From Erodium maritimum (taxonomy: Eukaryota; Streptophyta; Magnoliopsida; Geraniales; Geraniaceae): a DNA stretch of 64,000 bases. Made by a program: the position numbers and the translations under genes. Below the pieces are notes generated by a model, which had not been told where the DNA came from, ran no database searches, and was given only the letters and a program-made list of their open reading frames with translations. Below are positions 1 to 11,896 of this stretch, in pieces (the first letter of the stretch is position 1; each line of letters starts with the position of its first letter). Where the stretch lies: contig OY997588.1 of assembly GCA_963921825.1 (NCBI GenBank), positions 133,641,203-133,705,202 on the forward strand, written 5' to 3'.

Positions 1-97
1 AAATAACTCAGCCTATTTTGTTTTTTTAGCACACCTAAGGAATATTTGTAATGCATGAAACCTGATCCAGGTAATTCTGGTGGTATATTATTCATAA

Positions 98-528
98 GGG
101 TTGATTACCTTTTGTACTCGTTTTGAATTGGTAACATTCCTTTAGTACCCCAAAGTTGTATAACGTTCTATAAAAGTCCTTACGTTTTTGTAACACATCT
201 TTAGTACCCCTTATGAATTGGTCACAGATCGTTTAATACCCCTTTTGAATTGGTTACACACCTTTAGTACCCCAGAGTTGTATAACGTTCTATAAGAGTC
301 CATATGTTTTGGTGACACACCTTTAGTACCCCTTATGAATTGGTCACAAATCGTTTAATACCCCTTATGTATTGGTAACTAACAATTACATGCATTATGA
401 AATGGTCACAGATAATCAAAATGGCATAAACTTGACCAAAATTTTATCCACTGCGTTACCAGTACAATACATAAGGGGTACCAAAGGTGTGTTACCAATA
501 CATAAGGGGTTCTAAAGGTAATTAAGCC
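98..528. mobile_element. Mutator-type MITE with 9-bp target duplication
   Basis: A 431-bp element begins GGGTTGATTACC and ends with the imperfect inverted complement GGTAATTAAGCC. It is flanked by an identical 9-bp duplication TATTCATAA at 89-97 and 529-537. Inside, a block of about 122 bp is tandemly duplicated, with TTTAGTACCCC recurring at 141 and 263. Phrases such as CCCTTATG.ATTGGTCAC recur and are shared with the foldback element at 17203-17699. The 9-bp duplication and GGG termini fit the Mutator (MULE) superfamily. There is no coding capacity, so it is non-autonomous. Confidence 0.8.
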
Positions 529-1281
529 TATTCATAACCAGCTTATTTTAGCTTATGCGCCCCTCACATCTTAGTGTTTTTTACATTTTTTTTAAAGTAC
601 CTTTCTAAATAGTTGTCCTTTTGTTCTGTACTTCTCTTGATGATTGACTTGCACTCCTTACATAATACCTATAAGTTGTTCTTTATGCACTAGATATACG
701 GCTACTTAATTTATGGCTATCATAGCTGCCTTCGAATTTCTTCGCTGCAGTCATTTTGTAATCTATTGAAAACTCTCTAAATGTTCCGTCTCCCTAGGTA
801 TTCTTTTCTAAGAACATCCAGGCTTGGAGCATGGTACTTCAGTACTGTCTGTGTTATCAGATCATGCTATATACGATAAATTTCTCTTCTTTGAAAATGA
901 AAGCCTATAGAGTAAGTTTGGACATGCCCTTTTAAATTATACTGAGAACTTTAGATTAATCAGCATCACCTCTGTGGTTTAAACTGCTTTCACCTTATTG
1001 TTTTAATTTTTTTATTAATCTGGTCTACTCTTTACAGGAAAAAGAAATCACTTTTCATCGCCAATTGCATCACTGGAACATTCAGATGTGGGATTAAGAC
1101 ACTATTTTATTCTGTCTCATTGTTCCTAATTGGCAAGAAAGAGTAATTTCCCTTGGAGTAAACGAGCAGTTGACATTGGTAAGTATATTCGATATATGAA
1201 CCCGTCTAATGTAAAGCTGCTAACTGATACATATATACCCAAGATTGCAGATTCAGTTAGAGTGCCTTCAGAATCACAACA
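529..1281 (+). other. 5' flank and probable 5' UTR exons of the PHR1-like gene
   Basis: This is an AT-rich non-coding stretch. Splice-like signals (TTTACAG near 1031-1037, a GTAAGT donor near 1180 and TTGCAG near 1243-1248) suggest one or two non-coding exons before the start codon at 1282. Short upstream ATGs are present. I could not place a transcription start site. Confidence 0.4.
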
Positions 1282-4221
1282 ATGGGAAATCCTATTCCTC
1301 CAGAAGCATCTTTATTGCGGCCAAACAACAAGCTGTTGTTTACTTCAGCTTCTGGGCTCTCTGCTGATTCTCGTTTCTCGCCAGTTTCACTACATGATAA
1401 GCATTCCCAAAAATTTCCATTAATTTCTTCATCATCAAGTGATAGAGTGATTTTGTCTCCAATTCGTTCATCCCATTTAGAAGCAAGCTGTACACCATTG
1501 ATGAATAAACTTGATGATAGTAAGGGAGTTTCCTGGTACGCAGATCCACTTAAGGAGTTCATAGATTTCCCACCAGGAAATATTCTTGACCAGAATGGGC
1601 ATTCTGAAGACAGTACTGGTGTCATGGCATCTGAAGACCATACCAAGAGAACTGAGTTGCAGGAATGGGCAGATCAGTTGTTCTCTGTTGATGATGCTCT
1701 GGACCCAGACTGGGGTGAGCTTATTGATGTCAATGCTGCAGATCCAAGAACTCAGGTTCATTCCTAACTTAAGATGGAATTTTTCAAATTTGAATCAAAT
1801 GTCCTAAAAACGTATTGCCATGATTTAAGTTGTCATGTCCTTACAGGGAGCACCCATGAATGCCTACTAACTCTCTATCTCTACAATTGACATGTTCATA
1901 GCCTTAAGATGTAACAGGACATACTTAATACTGTTTGCATTTCTTTTTGCCTGAGAAGCTTAGAAGGCGATATCCATCAAATTTTGTCTCCTAAGTTTCT
2001 CCTATAAATGTGGAATTTAACTTTCTTTCAGGTGATTGAGCCCAGCACAGACATCATGGTGCAACAACCCCATATTAATCATCATCAACCTGGACCATCT
2101 GGAGAAGTCTGTGGTGCTACTAGTACTAGCCCACTGCAATCTGCACCCCCAATAAAGGCCCGAATGCGATGGACGCCAGAACTTCATGAGACCTTTCTGG
2201 ATGCTGTTAATAAGCTGGGTGGTAGTGAGCGTATGTTACCTGCTTAGGCATATTGTACAGCTTTATCTCATTAGGCCTTGACTGGTCATATCTTCTTAGT
2301 TGTTGACTTACAATTTTATCTTACAGGAGCTACTCCGAAGGGTGTCTTAAAGCTCATGAATGTTGCAGGCCTGACCATCTATCATGTAAAAAGCCACCTT
2401 CAGGTTTGTAAATATCTTTTTCCTTATCCAGTTCCCCTCAACAAACTTATTCATTATATTGGTTTTGATGAAAATATATCATCTTTTTTTAAATTGTCAG
2501 AAATATCGCACAGCAAGATATAGACCAGAATCATCGGAAGGAGACGGTGATTGCCTCCTCCCTCACTTCTTATTCTTACGTACAAAATGCATATTTTGAT
2601 CTTGAGGCTTCTAAGCCTTTTTCTTTTCAGTGTTTTCTTTTTTATCCTTGGTATAAAGCTTGCAATTATTAGTGATTTTTTATACACGTTGCAATAGTGA
2701 TCCCATATCGAATACAAATAAGGAAAAATGAGCTATATAAGAATATCTTCTTCTGGTAACCTACCTGACACTGGATTCAGTCCGCTAATAACCCGTCGCC
2801 TCTTTTTTTCACTTTTTTTGGTTATCACTTCATTTTACCTGTGAGGGTTTGTATGTAGTAGAATTCAGTTGATGATTTGTTTGAAGTGTGTTCTCTCTCA
2901 GGATTTGCGGAGAAAAAAGTGAGCCCTATTGAAGAAATGAAATCTCTGGACTTGAAAACGTGAGTATTTTGCTTTATGTTGTTTACTTAGTGTTGCCTTG
3001 TTTAGGTGTCCTTTCATTTCTTTTTAAGGGGGCTATGCATGTTCCTAGTACTAGGCACTGTAGCATTTGTGTTAAAGTAGCTTTTTAGAACATATCAGTT
3101 GTTTTGCGTCATGCAAAATGCATCTCTTGTCAACTACTTTAAGTGATAATAGTCTAGGTTGATAATACAGAAACATGTGGGCATACAAAGAAAGCAGATG
3201 GTGTGATTTGATTCTTTGGATTCTTCTGTTAGAATTTCATGCTGCAAACTTACAAACAACACATAATATCTTTGTGGTTTTTGTGATGCGTATGAGTGGC
3301 CATAGTTCTAAGTGATATACCTTCTTGTAGGGTTTCTTCTTGAGGACCATTGTAAGAACTTCTTAGTCCACATACACATAGAAATAAATCAAATAAGAAA
3401 TTAAAGATTCTGACTTCACTTGGCAAATTTATCAGTTCATCTAGTTTTTGGCCTTTGCTGAGTTTAGCAGAATTATGAACACTTCCAGTGTGGTTGTATC
3501 AACCAGCAGGTTCCAGGTTTATTAGGGTGTTTGTCACCTGTGTTAGTTTCCTTTCACTGTGTTTTTTAGTCTAAAAGAAATTATATTTCAGTTGAAGTTG
3601 TTTTAAAGACGTGCTTGGAAATCGGTGTTTCGCTAAAAATGGTGATATATTATTAATCTGTGTTTTGGAAGACAGGACTATGGGGATCACCGAAGCATTG
3701 CGAATGCAGATGGAAGTTCAGAAGCAGCTCCATGAACAACTTGAGGTAAGCATTTATTGTCCAGTCTTCCATGAGCACCATCTCTGCTCCATGTTGCTAC
3801 CTAATTCTTATAAACCCAGGACTTTGTAACACTGCTTCTCTGACCTGTGACCATGAACACTCAGCCTGCTACTTATTATGCAATACATCAAATGAAATCT
3901 ATATGCTGCCTGGTAATAGTGTGGTTACTGTGAATGCAGATTCAGAGAAACTTACAATTAAGAATCGAAGAACAAGGGAAATATCTCCAAATGATGTTTG
4001 AGAAGCAAAGAAAGATAGAGGATGAAAAGTTGAAGGCCTTGGTTGATGTCAGTGGTACAGTGGTCAGAGAAAATTCAGAGGATATAAGCAGCGACAGCAA
4101 GCAAAAGGCGCCTGAAACCCAAAACAGTGAGGATAGTAGTGAATGTAGTCACCCTCACCCACCCACAAAACGACCAAGATTAGAACCATCAACAGCCATG
4201 GCAACTCAGGATGTTGATTAA
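1282..4221 (+). CDS. PHR1-like: PHR1-like MYB-CC (GARP) transcription factor, seven coding exons
   Basis: This is a predicted nuclear DNA-binding regulator of phosphate-starvation responses. Exons I infer: 1282-1755, 2032-2230, 2327-2403, 2501-2546, 2902-2959, 3676-3745 and 3940-4221. All are GT-AG and together they give an in-frame protein of about 401 residues. The N-terminal half contains the short [11 protein letters not shown]...DWGELID stretch typical of PHR1/PHL1 proteins. The MYB-type helix segment starts [14 protein letters not shown] (about residue 198) and runs through [15 protein letters not shown] to [20 protein letters not shown]. The MYB-CC dimerisation coiled coil starts [20 protein letters not shown] and runs through [19 protein letters not shown]. 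The tail is acidic and Ser-rich and ends with a PTKRPRLE basic cluster, a plausible nuclear signal. In the family, such factors bind P1BS sites and are held inactive by SPX proteins when phosphate is plentiful. Other MYB-CC members (the PHL subgroup) are the main alternative. Confidence 0.9.
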
Positions 4222-5622
4222 TCGGGTTTGTATGATTTACCAATTGAATTAATATAGTGATGGTGGATTGATTTTTTTTTTCTTTCGTGGAGGTTAAGTT
4301 AGCACAAGATAGTGTGTACATCTTCAATTGGATCTATTTTAGAACTTGTGCAGGCTGGTCTAAGCACAAGATTTGTGGTATTTTGAGTAAAAGAAAAAGA
4401 GAGTGGAATTAATAGCTCATTTAAAACAAAGAATGTAGTTCTTAATAAAACATAACTAAAAGTTAACATTTCTTCATCATTTTCCAGTCAAGTTCTTTAC
4501 TTGAATAAGCTATACTGTCACAACGGTTACTTTCAGACTAACATTTTCACCTCTAAAAGAAATTAAACACCTTTGATTATTATAGTTAATAGGAGAGAAT
4601 AAAATTAAGCTCTCTCCTAATTGTTGTGTTGCAGATGCAGGATACTCTTCACTGCACTCTCAATCATGCATCGAATGATGAGGGGTGGTGGTGTGGCACA
4701 AATCCATGTGGTCAGAGATACAGAAACTTCTCAAATCACAAATGTATGGGCACAAATATAATGTAATATTGGATGTACATAATAATATATGCATACATTA
4801 GTCCGGATTTTTTTTGCCTTTATTTCAATTTGATTCTAAAATTTTATGTTTTTATTCCCATTTCATATTATATTTTGCATTATCACTTTATTCCATTTAA
4901 AGTTTTACAGTTTGAGCAAAACATATATACAAAAGAAGGCGAAAGAGTTCTACATAGATGAAAAATTGTTTTGAAATCCGTTTTAATATTTTTAACCATG
5001 ACTTAGATTTAAGAATCTCGGTTATGATCAACACAGTCACAACCTACATTTTTTTAATATATATACGTTTGATTAAATTATTTCAGAATATGTTTTAAAC
5101 ATACGCTTAAGAAAATGATTAATACGTAATGATATCAAACCAAATTATTTTCTCTCGATTTTAAGTAAAAATAAAATTCGGATAAATATTAAGACGAATA
5201 AACAGTCTTAAAATCGTCTTAATATCATCCTAACTTGAGAAGGAGAATGTATTTTATCATACAACATGACAGGGTCCTTTCCAATCCAATGAAATCTAAT
5301 CATAGTAAGTGCAATTCCCTCGAGGAAGCTACCCATTTCACATGCACACCAACTTTGTTTCCCTTTTTCTTTTGTCTTGAATAATTGTTTTAGAGTTTAT
5401 AATAATTGAAATTGTAATAATTGGATGTAGAGAGCCAGATGTGCCCATGTGGCCTTTTTCTATCATTGCTCAGAACTGTCTGCTGTGTTAAGGTAATCAC
5501 TCACTTGGAAGATAACATCTCTTCCTGGGTCCCACCCATCTTCTCCGATCAAGAAAGTTCCAAGATGTATGTTTTTCATCATATAATCATTATCGTCATC
5601 ACCACTCCCAATATATAACCAA
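4222..5622. other. 3' flank of the PHR1-like gene and AT-rich intergenic DNA
   Basis: The first few hundred bases are presumably 3' UTR. The rest is AT-rich with no convincing gene. Small open frames around 4773-4961 and 5421-5618 show no family resemblance. A TTGCAG at 4630-4635 might mark a spliced 3' UTR but could be chance. Confidence 0.4.
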
Positions 5623-6022
5623 GGGAAAACTACCGATACCAACACAAAACCATGCCCATTTAACTGATACTTACTTAAAATTTAAAATTAATTGATGTAT
5701 ACCCTGAAGTTTCGAAAATGTAACTCAAAACCCATCTGTCAGCTAAAATGACAAAAATACCCTCAACTACACTTCAATAATTATTTAAAAATTACTTTTG
5801 TTATATTTATATATTTACTTATTAAATGACTTCATTTTTATTAAAAAAATCACTTCATTTATATGTTAAAAAAATCACTGAGGGTATTTTCATCATTTTA
5901 GCTGACAAAAGGGGTTTTTAGTTACAAGTCGTAACTTCAGGGTATGCATCAGTTAACTTTAAACTTCAGAGTAAATATCGGTTAAATGACCATGGTTTTG
6001 GGTAGGTATCTGTAGTTTTCCC
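5623..6022. mobile_element. Mutator-type MITE, 400 bp
   Basis: The element begins GGGAAAACTACCGATACC and ends with the near-complement GGTATCTGTAGTTTTCCC. The inverted repeats are roughly 50 bp and imperfect. The flanks are TATAACCAA (5614-5622) and TATAACTAA (6023-6031), a 9-bp target duplication with one later substitution. The interior is AT-rich and non-coding. Confidence 0.75.
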
Positions 6023-6218
6023 TATAACTAATACCCCTCTTATATCTACCTAAAGTATTTATCATCTTCATCTTATAACCAAAATCACATATTGTTTGAT
6101 TTTGTGAGAAGAAAAGAGTTAGGATTGAAGTTTAATTAGAATGTAGTATATTGGAACCTCATCATCTGTAGACTAATTATCATGGCATAAAATCACAACT
6201 TGTCAACAATACTTATAT

Positions 6219-6617
6219 GGGATAATTGTCAAAACTATGTTTCGTCCACAAACGAAATAGTGCACAATGTTTTGTCCACGTCGTCTGACTACCCTTATGA
6301 ATCGTCCACGCACTTCTGTCAGTAAAATTAACAGAATATTCGAATCTGTAGCCTCACGTGCTATCATGTGCTTGTGTCTGAAATTGTTTTTGGACGAAAT
6401 TACCCTAACAATCCTCAGCCACTCATTTTTTTGGACGAAATTCTTATTTTTGAATTTCAAACCAAAAGGAAAAAATTGTCAATTCAGGTTCTGCTGTTAC
6501 ACTTTTCTAACAAAAGTGCGTGGATGATTCATAAGGGTAGCCAGACGACGTGGACAAAACATTGTGCACTATTTCGTTTGTGGACGAAACATAAGTGCAT
6601 GTTTTGACAATTATCCC
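6219..6617. mobile_element. Mutator-type MITE with about 100-bp inverted repeats
   Basis: The 399-bp element begins GGGATAATTGTCAAAAC and ends with its complement. The arms contain CGTCCACAAACGAAATAGTG at the left and its complement at the right, giving inverted repeats of about 100 bp. An exact 9-bp duplication TACTTATAT flanks it (6210-6218 and 6618-6626). The centre contains two internal copies of TTTTTGGACGAAATT. It is non-autonomous. Confidence 0.82.
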
Positions 6618-6792
6618 TACTTATATATCATTCATACTTAAAATGAGAGATGAGTTTTGGATATGTTTATATCTTTATCATCTTAGATATTAATATTTCA
6701 TGGTTTTTAAAGAAAAAAGTCCAATAACTCAAGGGTTCACATAATAAGCAAACTATTTATCATTATTGACACATCTATGATTAAGACTAGGA

Positions 6793-7297
6793 AAATTTTA
6801 ATATAATACATTGTCAAATATTTATTTATAAGTTAATACTCCGCTATAGTTCTTTTATAATGTAATACCATATCAAATATTTATTTGTAAAATAATATCA
6901 TGACATGATTTTTTTTTGCAATATAATACCTTGTCAAACATTTAACCACAATTTAATATTTAATCGTTAAATTTTTGTTATTTTTCCATCTAAAGAGTGT
7001 AAACAATCTAAAATACCCATCTCTATGAAATGTCATAATTGCCCTCATTCATCTCTAAATTTTCAAAATTACCATAAACAATCAATTTTGAAAATTAATA
7101 TAGGACAATTTTGACATTTCATGGTGATGAGTATTTTGGACTTTTTACACTCTTTAGATGAAAAGGTAACAAAAAATTAACGGTCAGATGTCAAACTGTA
7201 GTTATATGTTTGACAGGATATCATATTACAAAAAAATTATACCGAAATATTATTTTGTAAATAAATGTTCGACAGGATATTATATTAATTTTTTTAA
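6793..7297. mobile_element. AT-rich foldback element, family uncertain
   Basis: The two halves are imperfect inverted copies. The left half has TCTAAAGAGTGTAAA...ATGAAATGTCATAATTG and the right half has CAATTTTGACATTTCATGG...TTTACACTCTTTAGA. The outer ends share AATATAATA...GTCAAA/CGAACATTTATTT. The left arm is internally duplicated. No clear target duplication was found, so the borders are approximate. Confidence 0.5.
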
Positions 7298-7925
7298 AGA
7301 TTATGCTAAGCCTTTGTGATGATGAAAAAAATGAAATGTTTTTGAAAATTGTCTGATGGATGGTGTATGATGCAATACAATTAAGAACAGCATGTTCCAA
7401 AATTGAAGCAAGGATGTTGGTTCACACAACCATGTTCTAAAAAAATATTCTGGAACTGAAATGAAGGGAGAGTGAAGCTAATCTGCAACTAATTATTAAT
7501 ATTGAATGATAATCACAATAAGCAAATGAGTTGACTATTATGATGATGATGATGATGGATTATAGGGACAGTAGAGTCTACAAAAGAACACATTCTCTCC
7601 ATGTTTGAGTGTCCTAATGAGTCCAAAGCCTTACAGTCTTTTGCCGCTGCCTCCCAGCTGGTCCACTTCCCCATAACCCACGTACCACATTAATCTAACC
7701 CCTTTTTTCACTGTCTAATTATTCCAATCAATTTCATTATTTTTATTTCACAACAATTGTTTTCATTCAATTATTTATCCACTGCACATGGAGTGCTTAA
7801 AATGAATCGTTGATTTTAAGATTAAGACCCTCTCTTGTTCTTCCCTGTTCCTCGTAAGAGAACACAAACATGTCATACAAAACATCATAGGATTTACGAG
7901 GAACTCCAATTCAGTCAGTAAAGAA
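7298..7925 (+). other. 5' flank of the LRR receptor kinase gene
   Basis: This is non-coding upstream sequence with a short ATG/TGA microsatellite at about 7539-7558 and a pyrimidine-rich stretch before the start codon. It presumably carries the promoter and 5' UTR. No specific element can be assigned. Confidence 0.4.
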
Positions 7926-10900
7926 ATGGAGGCCCATTTCATGTTCCTCTTGTTGTTGATTTCCTCTGCCATTGTTGTGTCTTCTCAATCCAGCAATGAG
8001 GTATCAACCTTACTCTCCATCAAAGCTTCTCTGGTCGACCCGTCGGGTCGCCTCCGTGACTGGAACAGCAGCTCAGTCCACTGCAACTGGACGGGAGTGT
8101 CGTGCAACTCACGCGGCCTCGTGGAGGAGCTCAATCTCTCCAACATGAACCTCAGCGGCCGAGTCTCCGATCACATTCAGAAGCTCACAAGCATGGCTTC
8201 TCTCAACATTTCAAACAACAACTTCGACTCCACGTTGCCGACTTCTCTCGCCAATCTCACCTCACTCGCCACCATCGACCTCAGCCTCAACAACTTCTTC
8301 GGGCCCTTCCCCACCGGCCTCGGCCGCGCCGGTGGACTCACCTCCGTCAACGCCTCCAGCAACAACTTCTCCGGCTTCCTCCCCGAGGATCTCGGCAACG
8401 CCTCCTCCCTCCAGACCCTCGATTTCAGGGGAAGCTTCTTTGAAGGGTCGCTCCCTGTTAGTTTCAGGAACTTGAAGAGGCTTAAGTATCTTGGCCTCTC
8501 CGGCAACAACCTCACCGGGGAAATCCCCCCGGAGATTGGGGAGCTCGCCTCCTTGGAGACTATGATTCTCGGGTACAACGGGTTCGAGGGGCGAATCCCG
8601 AGGGAGTTGGGGAATCTTTCGAATCTCCGGTACCTGGATTTGGCCGTCGGGAGCTTGACGGGGAAGATCCCGGCTGAGCTTGGCAGGCTGGGGAATCTCG
8701 AAACTATTTATCTTTACAAAAACAACTTCACGGGGCACATTCCACCGGAAATTGGGAACATGACCTCGCTGGTGTTCTTGGATCTCTCCGACAATCAGAT
8801 CTCGGGAGAGATCCCGGAGGAGCTGGCGGAGTTGAAGAGCTTAGAGCTCTTGAACTTGATGTGCAATCGAATCACCGGTTCGGTTCCGGCGAGGATCGGG
8901 GAGCTGGCTAAACTAGAGGTACTCGAGCTGTGGAAAAACTCTCTTTCTGGCCCTTTGCCCGCGAATCTCGGGAAGAATTCTCCTCTGAGATGGGTCGACG
9001 TGTCGACGAACTCGTTTTCAGGCGACATTCCACCGGGCTTGTGTGACTCCGGTAATCTCACTAAGCTCATTCTCTTCAACAACTCGTTTTCAGGCCCAAT
9101 CCCAATGGGCCTCTCCACATGCCAAAGCCTGGTCCGAGTGCGGATACAGAACAATCTCATTTCGGGAACAATCCCCGCCGGTTTCGGCCACTTGCCGGCG
9201 CTCCAGAGGCTGGAACTGGCTAACAACAGCCTCACCGGACAAATCCCAGAAGCCATTACCTTATCTTCATCGCTTTCGTTCATCGACGTCTCACAAAACC
9301 ATCTCAAATCCTCTGTCCCGTCCACCATTTTCTCAATCCCAAATCTCCAAGCCTTTGTTGCCTCCGGCAACAACTTAGACGGCAACATCCCGGATGAGTT
9401 CCAGGACTGCCCTTCTCTTTCGATCCTCGATCTCTCAGGGAACAACTTCGCCGGCGTGATCCCGGAGAGCATTGCTTCGTGCACGAAGCTGGTGACTCTC
9501 AACCTCGGGAGAAACCGGTTTGGTGGGGAGATTCCGAGTCAGCTAGGGACAATGCCGTCCCTAGCCATTCTCGATCTCTCCAATAACTCTCTCACGGGTC
9601 GGATCCCGGAGAATTTCGGAAGCTCGCCGGCGTTGGAAATGCTCAATTTGTCCTACAACAAGCTTGACGGTCCGGTTCCGTCCCACGGCATGTTCATGAA
9701 CATAAACCCCAATGATCTCACCGGCAACGCGGGTCTCTGTGGAGGCATCTTGCCACCATGCTCCGGACCCGTTTCGTCCGCCTCAAACCACTCCAGAAAC
9801 GTGCACATCAAGCACGCCGTCATCGGATTCATCGTCGGAATCTCGGCGCTGGTATGTCTCGGGTTAGCTTTCTTCTCCGGGAGATGGGTCTACAGAAGAT
9901 GGTACTTATACAGCACAAACCTCGATTACTGGTTCAAAAAAGACAAGAGCGAGTGGCCATGGAGACTCGTGTCCTTCCAGAGGACAAACTTCACCAGCAC
10001 CGACCTCCTAAACTGCATAAAGGAATCGAACGTGATCGGCATGGGCGGGACCGGTGTCGTGTACAAGGCCGAGATCCACAGGCCTCACGGAATCGTCGCC
10101 GTCAAGAAGCTGTGGAGGTCGGGAAGTGACGTGGAGTCAGGGGAGGATCTCTTAGCGGAAGTGAATCTCCTCGGCGGCCTCAGGCACCGGAACATTGTGA
10201 GACTTTTGGGATACGTTCACAACGAAGTTGATGTGATGGTGGTTTATGAGTTCATGCCTAATGGCAACCTTGGGACGGCTTTGCACGGCGAGCTTGGCGG
10301 GAAGGTGTTGGTGGATTGGGTGTCGAGATATAACATAGCTGTAGGAGTTGCTCAGGGCCTCAACTATCTTCACAATGATTGCCATCCTCCGGTCATTCAC
10401 CGCGACATCAAGTCTAACAACATACTTCTTGATGCCAATCTTGACGCCAGGATCGCTGATTTCGGCTTGGCCAGGATGATGGTTCACAAGAACGAGACTG
10501 TCTCTATGGTGGCCGGATCTTATGGCTACATTGCCCCAGGTAACAAACTCGGTGGTTAATTGAATTGGAGTGACATAGGGCTGAATCTAATTAACTGATG
10601 TTTGTTTTGTTACATTGCCCCAAGTAACAAACTCGGTGGTTAATTGAATTGAAGTGACATAGAGTTGAATCGAAGTAACTGATGTTTGTTTTGTTTTTGA
10701 ACAGAATATGGGTACACTTTGAAGGTTGATGAGAAGAGCGATATATACAGTTTCGGAGTGGTGCTTCTAGAGCTTCTGACGGGGAAGATGCCGTTAGACC
10801 CTTCGTTTGGGGAGTCCATAGACATTGTGGAATGGGTTAGGAGGAAGCTGAGGAGTGAGAAAGCCGTAGAGGAAACATTGGATGCAAGCATAGCTGGTGA

Positions 10901-11117
10901 GTGCAAGCATGTCCAAGAAGAGATGCTTCTTGTCCTTAGGATCGCGATGCTCTGCACTTCGAAGCTCCCTAGAGACAGGCCGTCGATGAGGGTGGTGGTG
11001 ACGATGCTCGGAGAGGCTAAACCCAGAAGGAAGAGCGTTTGTCAAGGTGGGGGGAACATTGCTTCTAGCAAAGAGAAGCCTGTTTTTAACACTTCACCTG
11101 TAGCAGGTCTTCTTTAG
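7926..11117 (+). CDS. LRR receptor-like kinase, PXY-like/MIK (LRR-XI) type, two exons
   Basis: This is a plasma-membrane receptor kinase predicted to sense a peptide or cell-wall signal. Exon 1 is 7926-10539 and exon 2 is 10705-11117, giving about 1008 residues. It has a hydrophobic signal peptide (about 1-20), an LRR N-terminal cap with [15 protein letters not shown], and roughly twenty or more leucine-rich repeats of the plant type (LxxLxLSxNxLTGxIP). A transmembrane segment lies at about 629-653 ([20 protein letters not shown]). The kinase has a glycine loop [11 protein letters not shown] (about 707), the lysine in [18 protein letters not shown] (about 825, an RD kinase), DFGLA and, across the splice, APEYGYT. 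All catalytic landmarks are present, so an active kinase is likely. The repeat number and kinase sequence resemble the Arabidopsis PXL/MIK1 group, but the ligand cannot be read from the sequence. The single intron sits at the subfamily's usual place, in the activation segment. Confidence 0.93.
10527..10694 (+). repeat. 84-bp tandem duplication spanning the 5' splice site of the receptor-kinase intron
   Basis: A unit starting TACATTGCCCCA recurs exactly 84 bp later (10527 and 10611) and is followed by closely similar sequence. It contains the last bases of exon 1 and the donor. The first copy reads CCCCAG/GTAACA and the second CCCCAAGTAACA, so a second GT lies at 10624-10625. The second copy has several substitutions. 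Confidence 0.85.
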
Positions 11118-11896
11118 GATTGCAGTTACATTTTGCACTGGTGTTTCAACATGTAAATTTTTGTTGAATTTGTAGCATATGCTGAGTTCCAGGTATAGAT
11201 TCAAGGGATTGAAGGATCATGCTCATATATAATAACTCTATTTTGAATAAAGCAAAGCTAAACAAACTTGGCTCTTTTTCTTTTAGTTTGTATGTATTGA
11301 ACATGTCTAGGTTTTCACATTCTCAAAAATCTTGGGGTGGTTCAGCTACGATTTGTAATGATTGAGAAAAAAAAAATGATTTTTAGATCTTACGACGTCT
11401 TTACTCCTTCGGTGTATATATCTACGTCGAGCAAAATACCTCGACGATCTGTAGTCAGACTAATAGTCGATTGTACTATGAAGATTCGACGAATTAAGGA
11501 TTAATCGAACGGAATAAACAGACTGATTCTCTCGACCGTTGACTAATCCCATTATGGATGCTCTTAATGAGCCATCATGAGATCTCTAATTAGCACCACA
11601 TTCTCGTGGATCAACTTATTGCTAATGCAGTATCATAATGATTTAGTGCTAAGGAAATGCTTCAAAGAGACCACGAAGTGGTGAAAGTGCAGATAGATAT
11701 TGTTCTGATATGGGTAACGTGACACGCACGTGGGAAGAGTAAGAAAAACTCGGGACATGAAAATTCAAATCCGATTCAAAGTTTGAACCTTCAAATTCCA
11801 TTCCGGTCGTCTTCCCTTCCCTTCTCCTAGTTGGGGTTCAGAATAATCTTCTCGAGAAAATAAACCCCAGTTGTTTTCTCGGGAAACCTCTGATTT
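11118..11896. other. Intergenic: 3' end of the receptor kinase and 5' flank of the glucuronosyltransferase gene
   Basis: The left part contains AATAAA-like signals (near 11245) suited to polyadenylation of the upstream gene. The right part (about 11700-11896) is CT-rich and presumably the 5' UTR of the next gene. No other gene or repeat is recognised. Confidence 0.4.

Noticed and set aside
2881..2960. A possible frameshift in exon 5 of the PHR1-like gene
   Set aside because: With the donor placed at 2960 the exon is 58 bp and all seven exons join in frame to a complete family-like protein.
8102..9502. Long open frames on the opposite strand and other frames of the receptor-kinase gene
   Set aside because: They are shadows of a GC-rich leucine-rich-repeat coding region.
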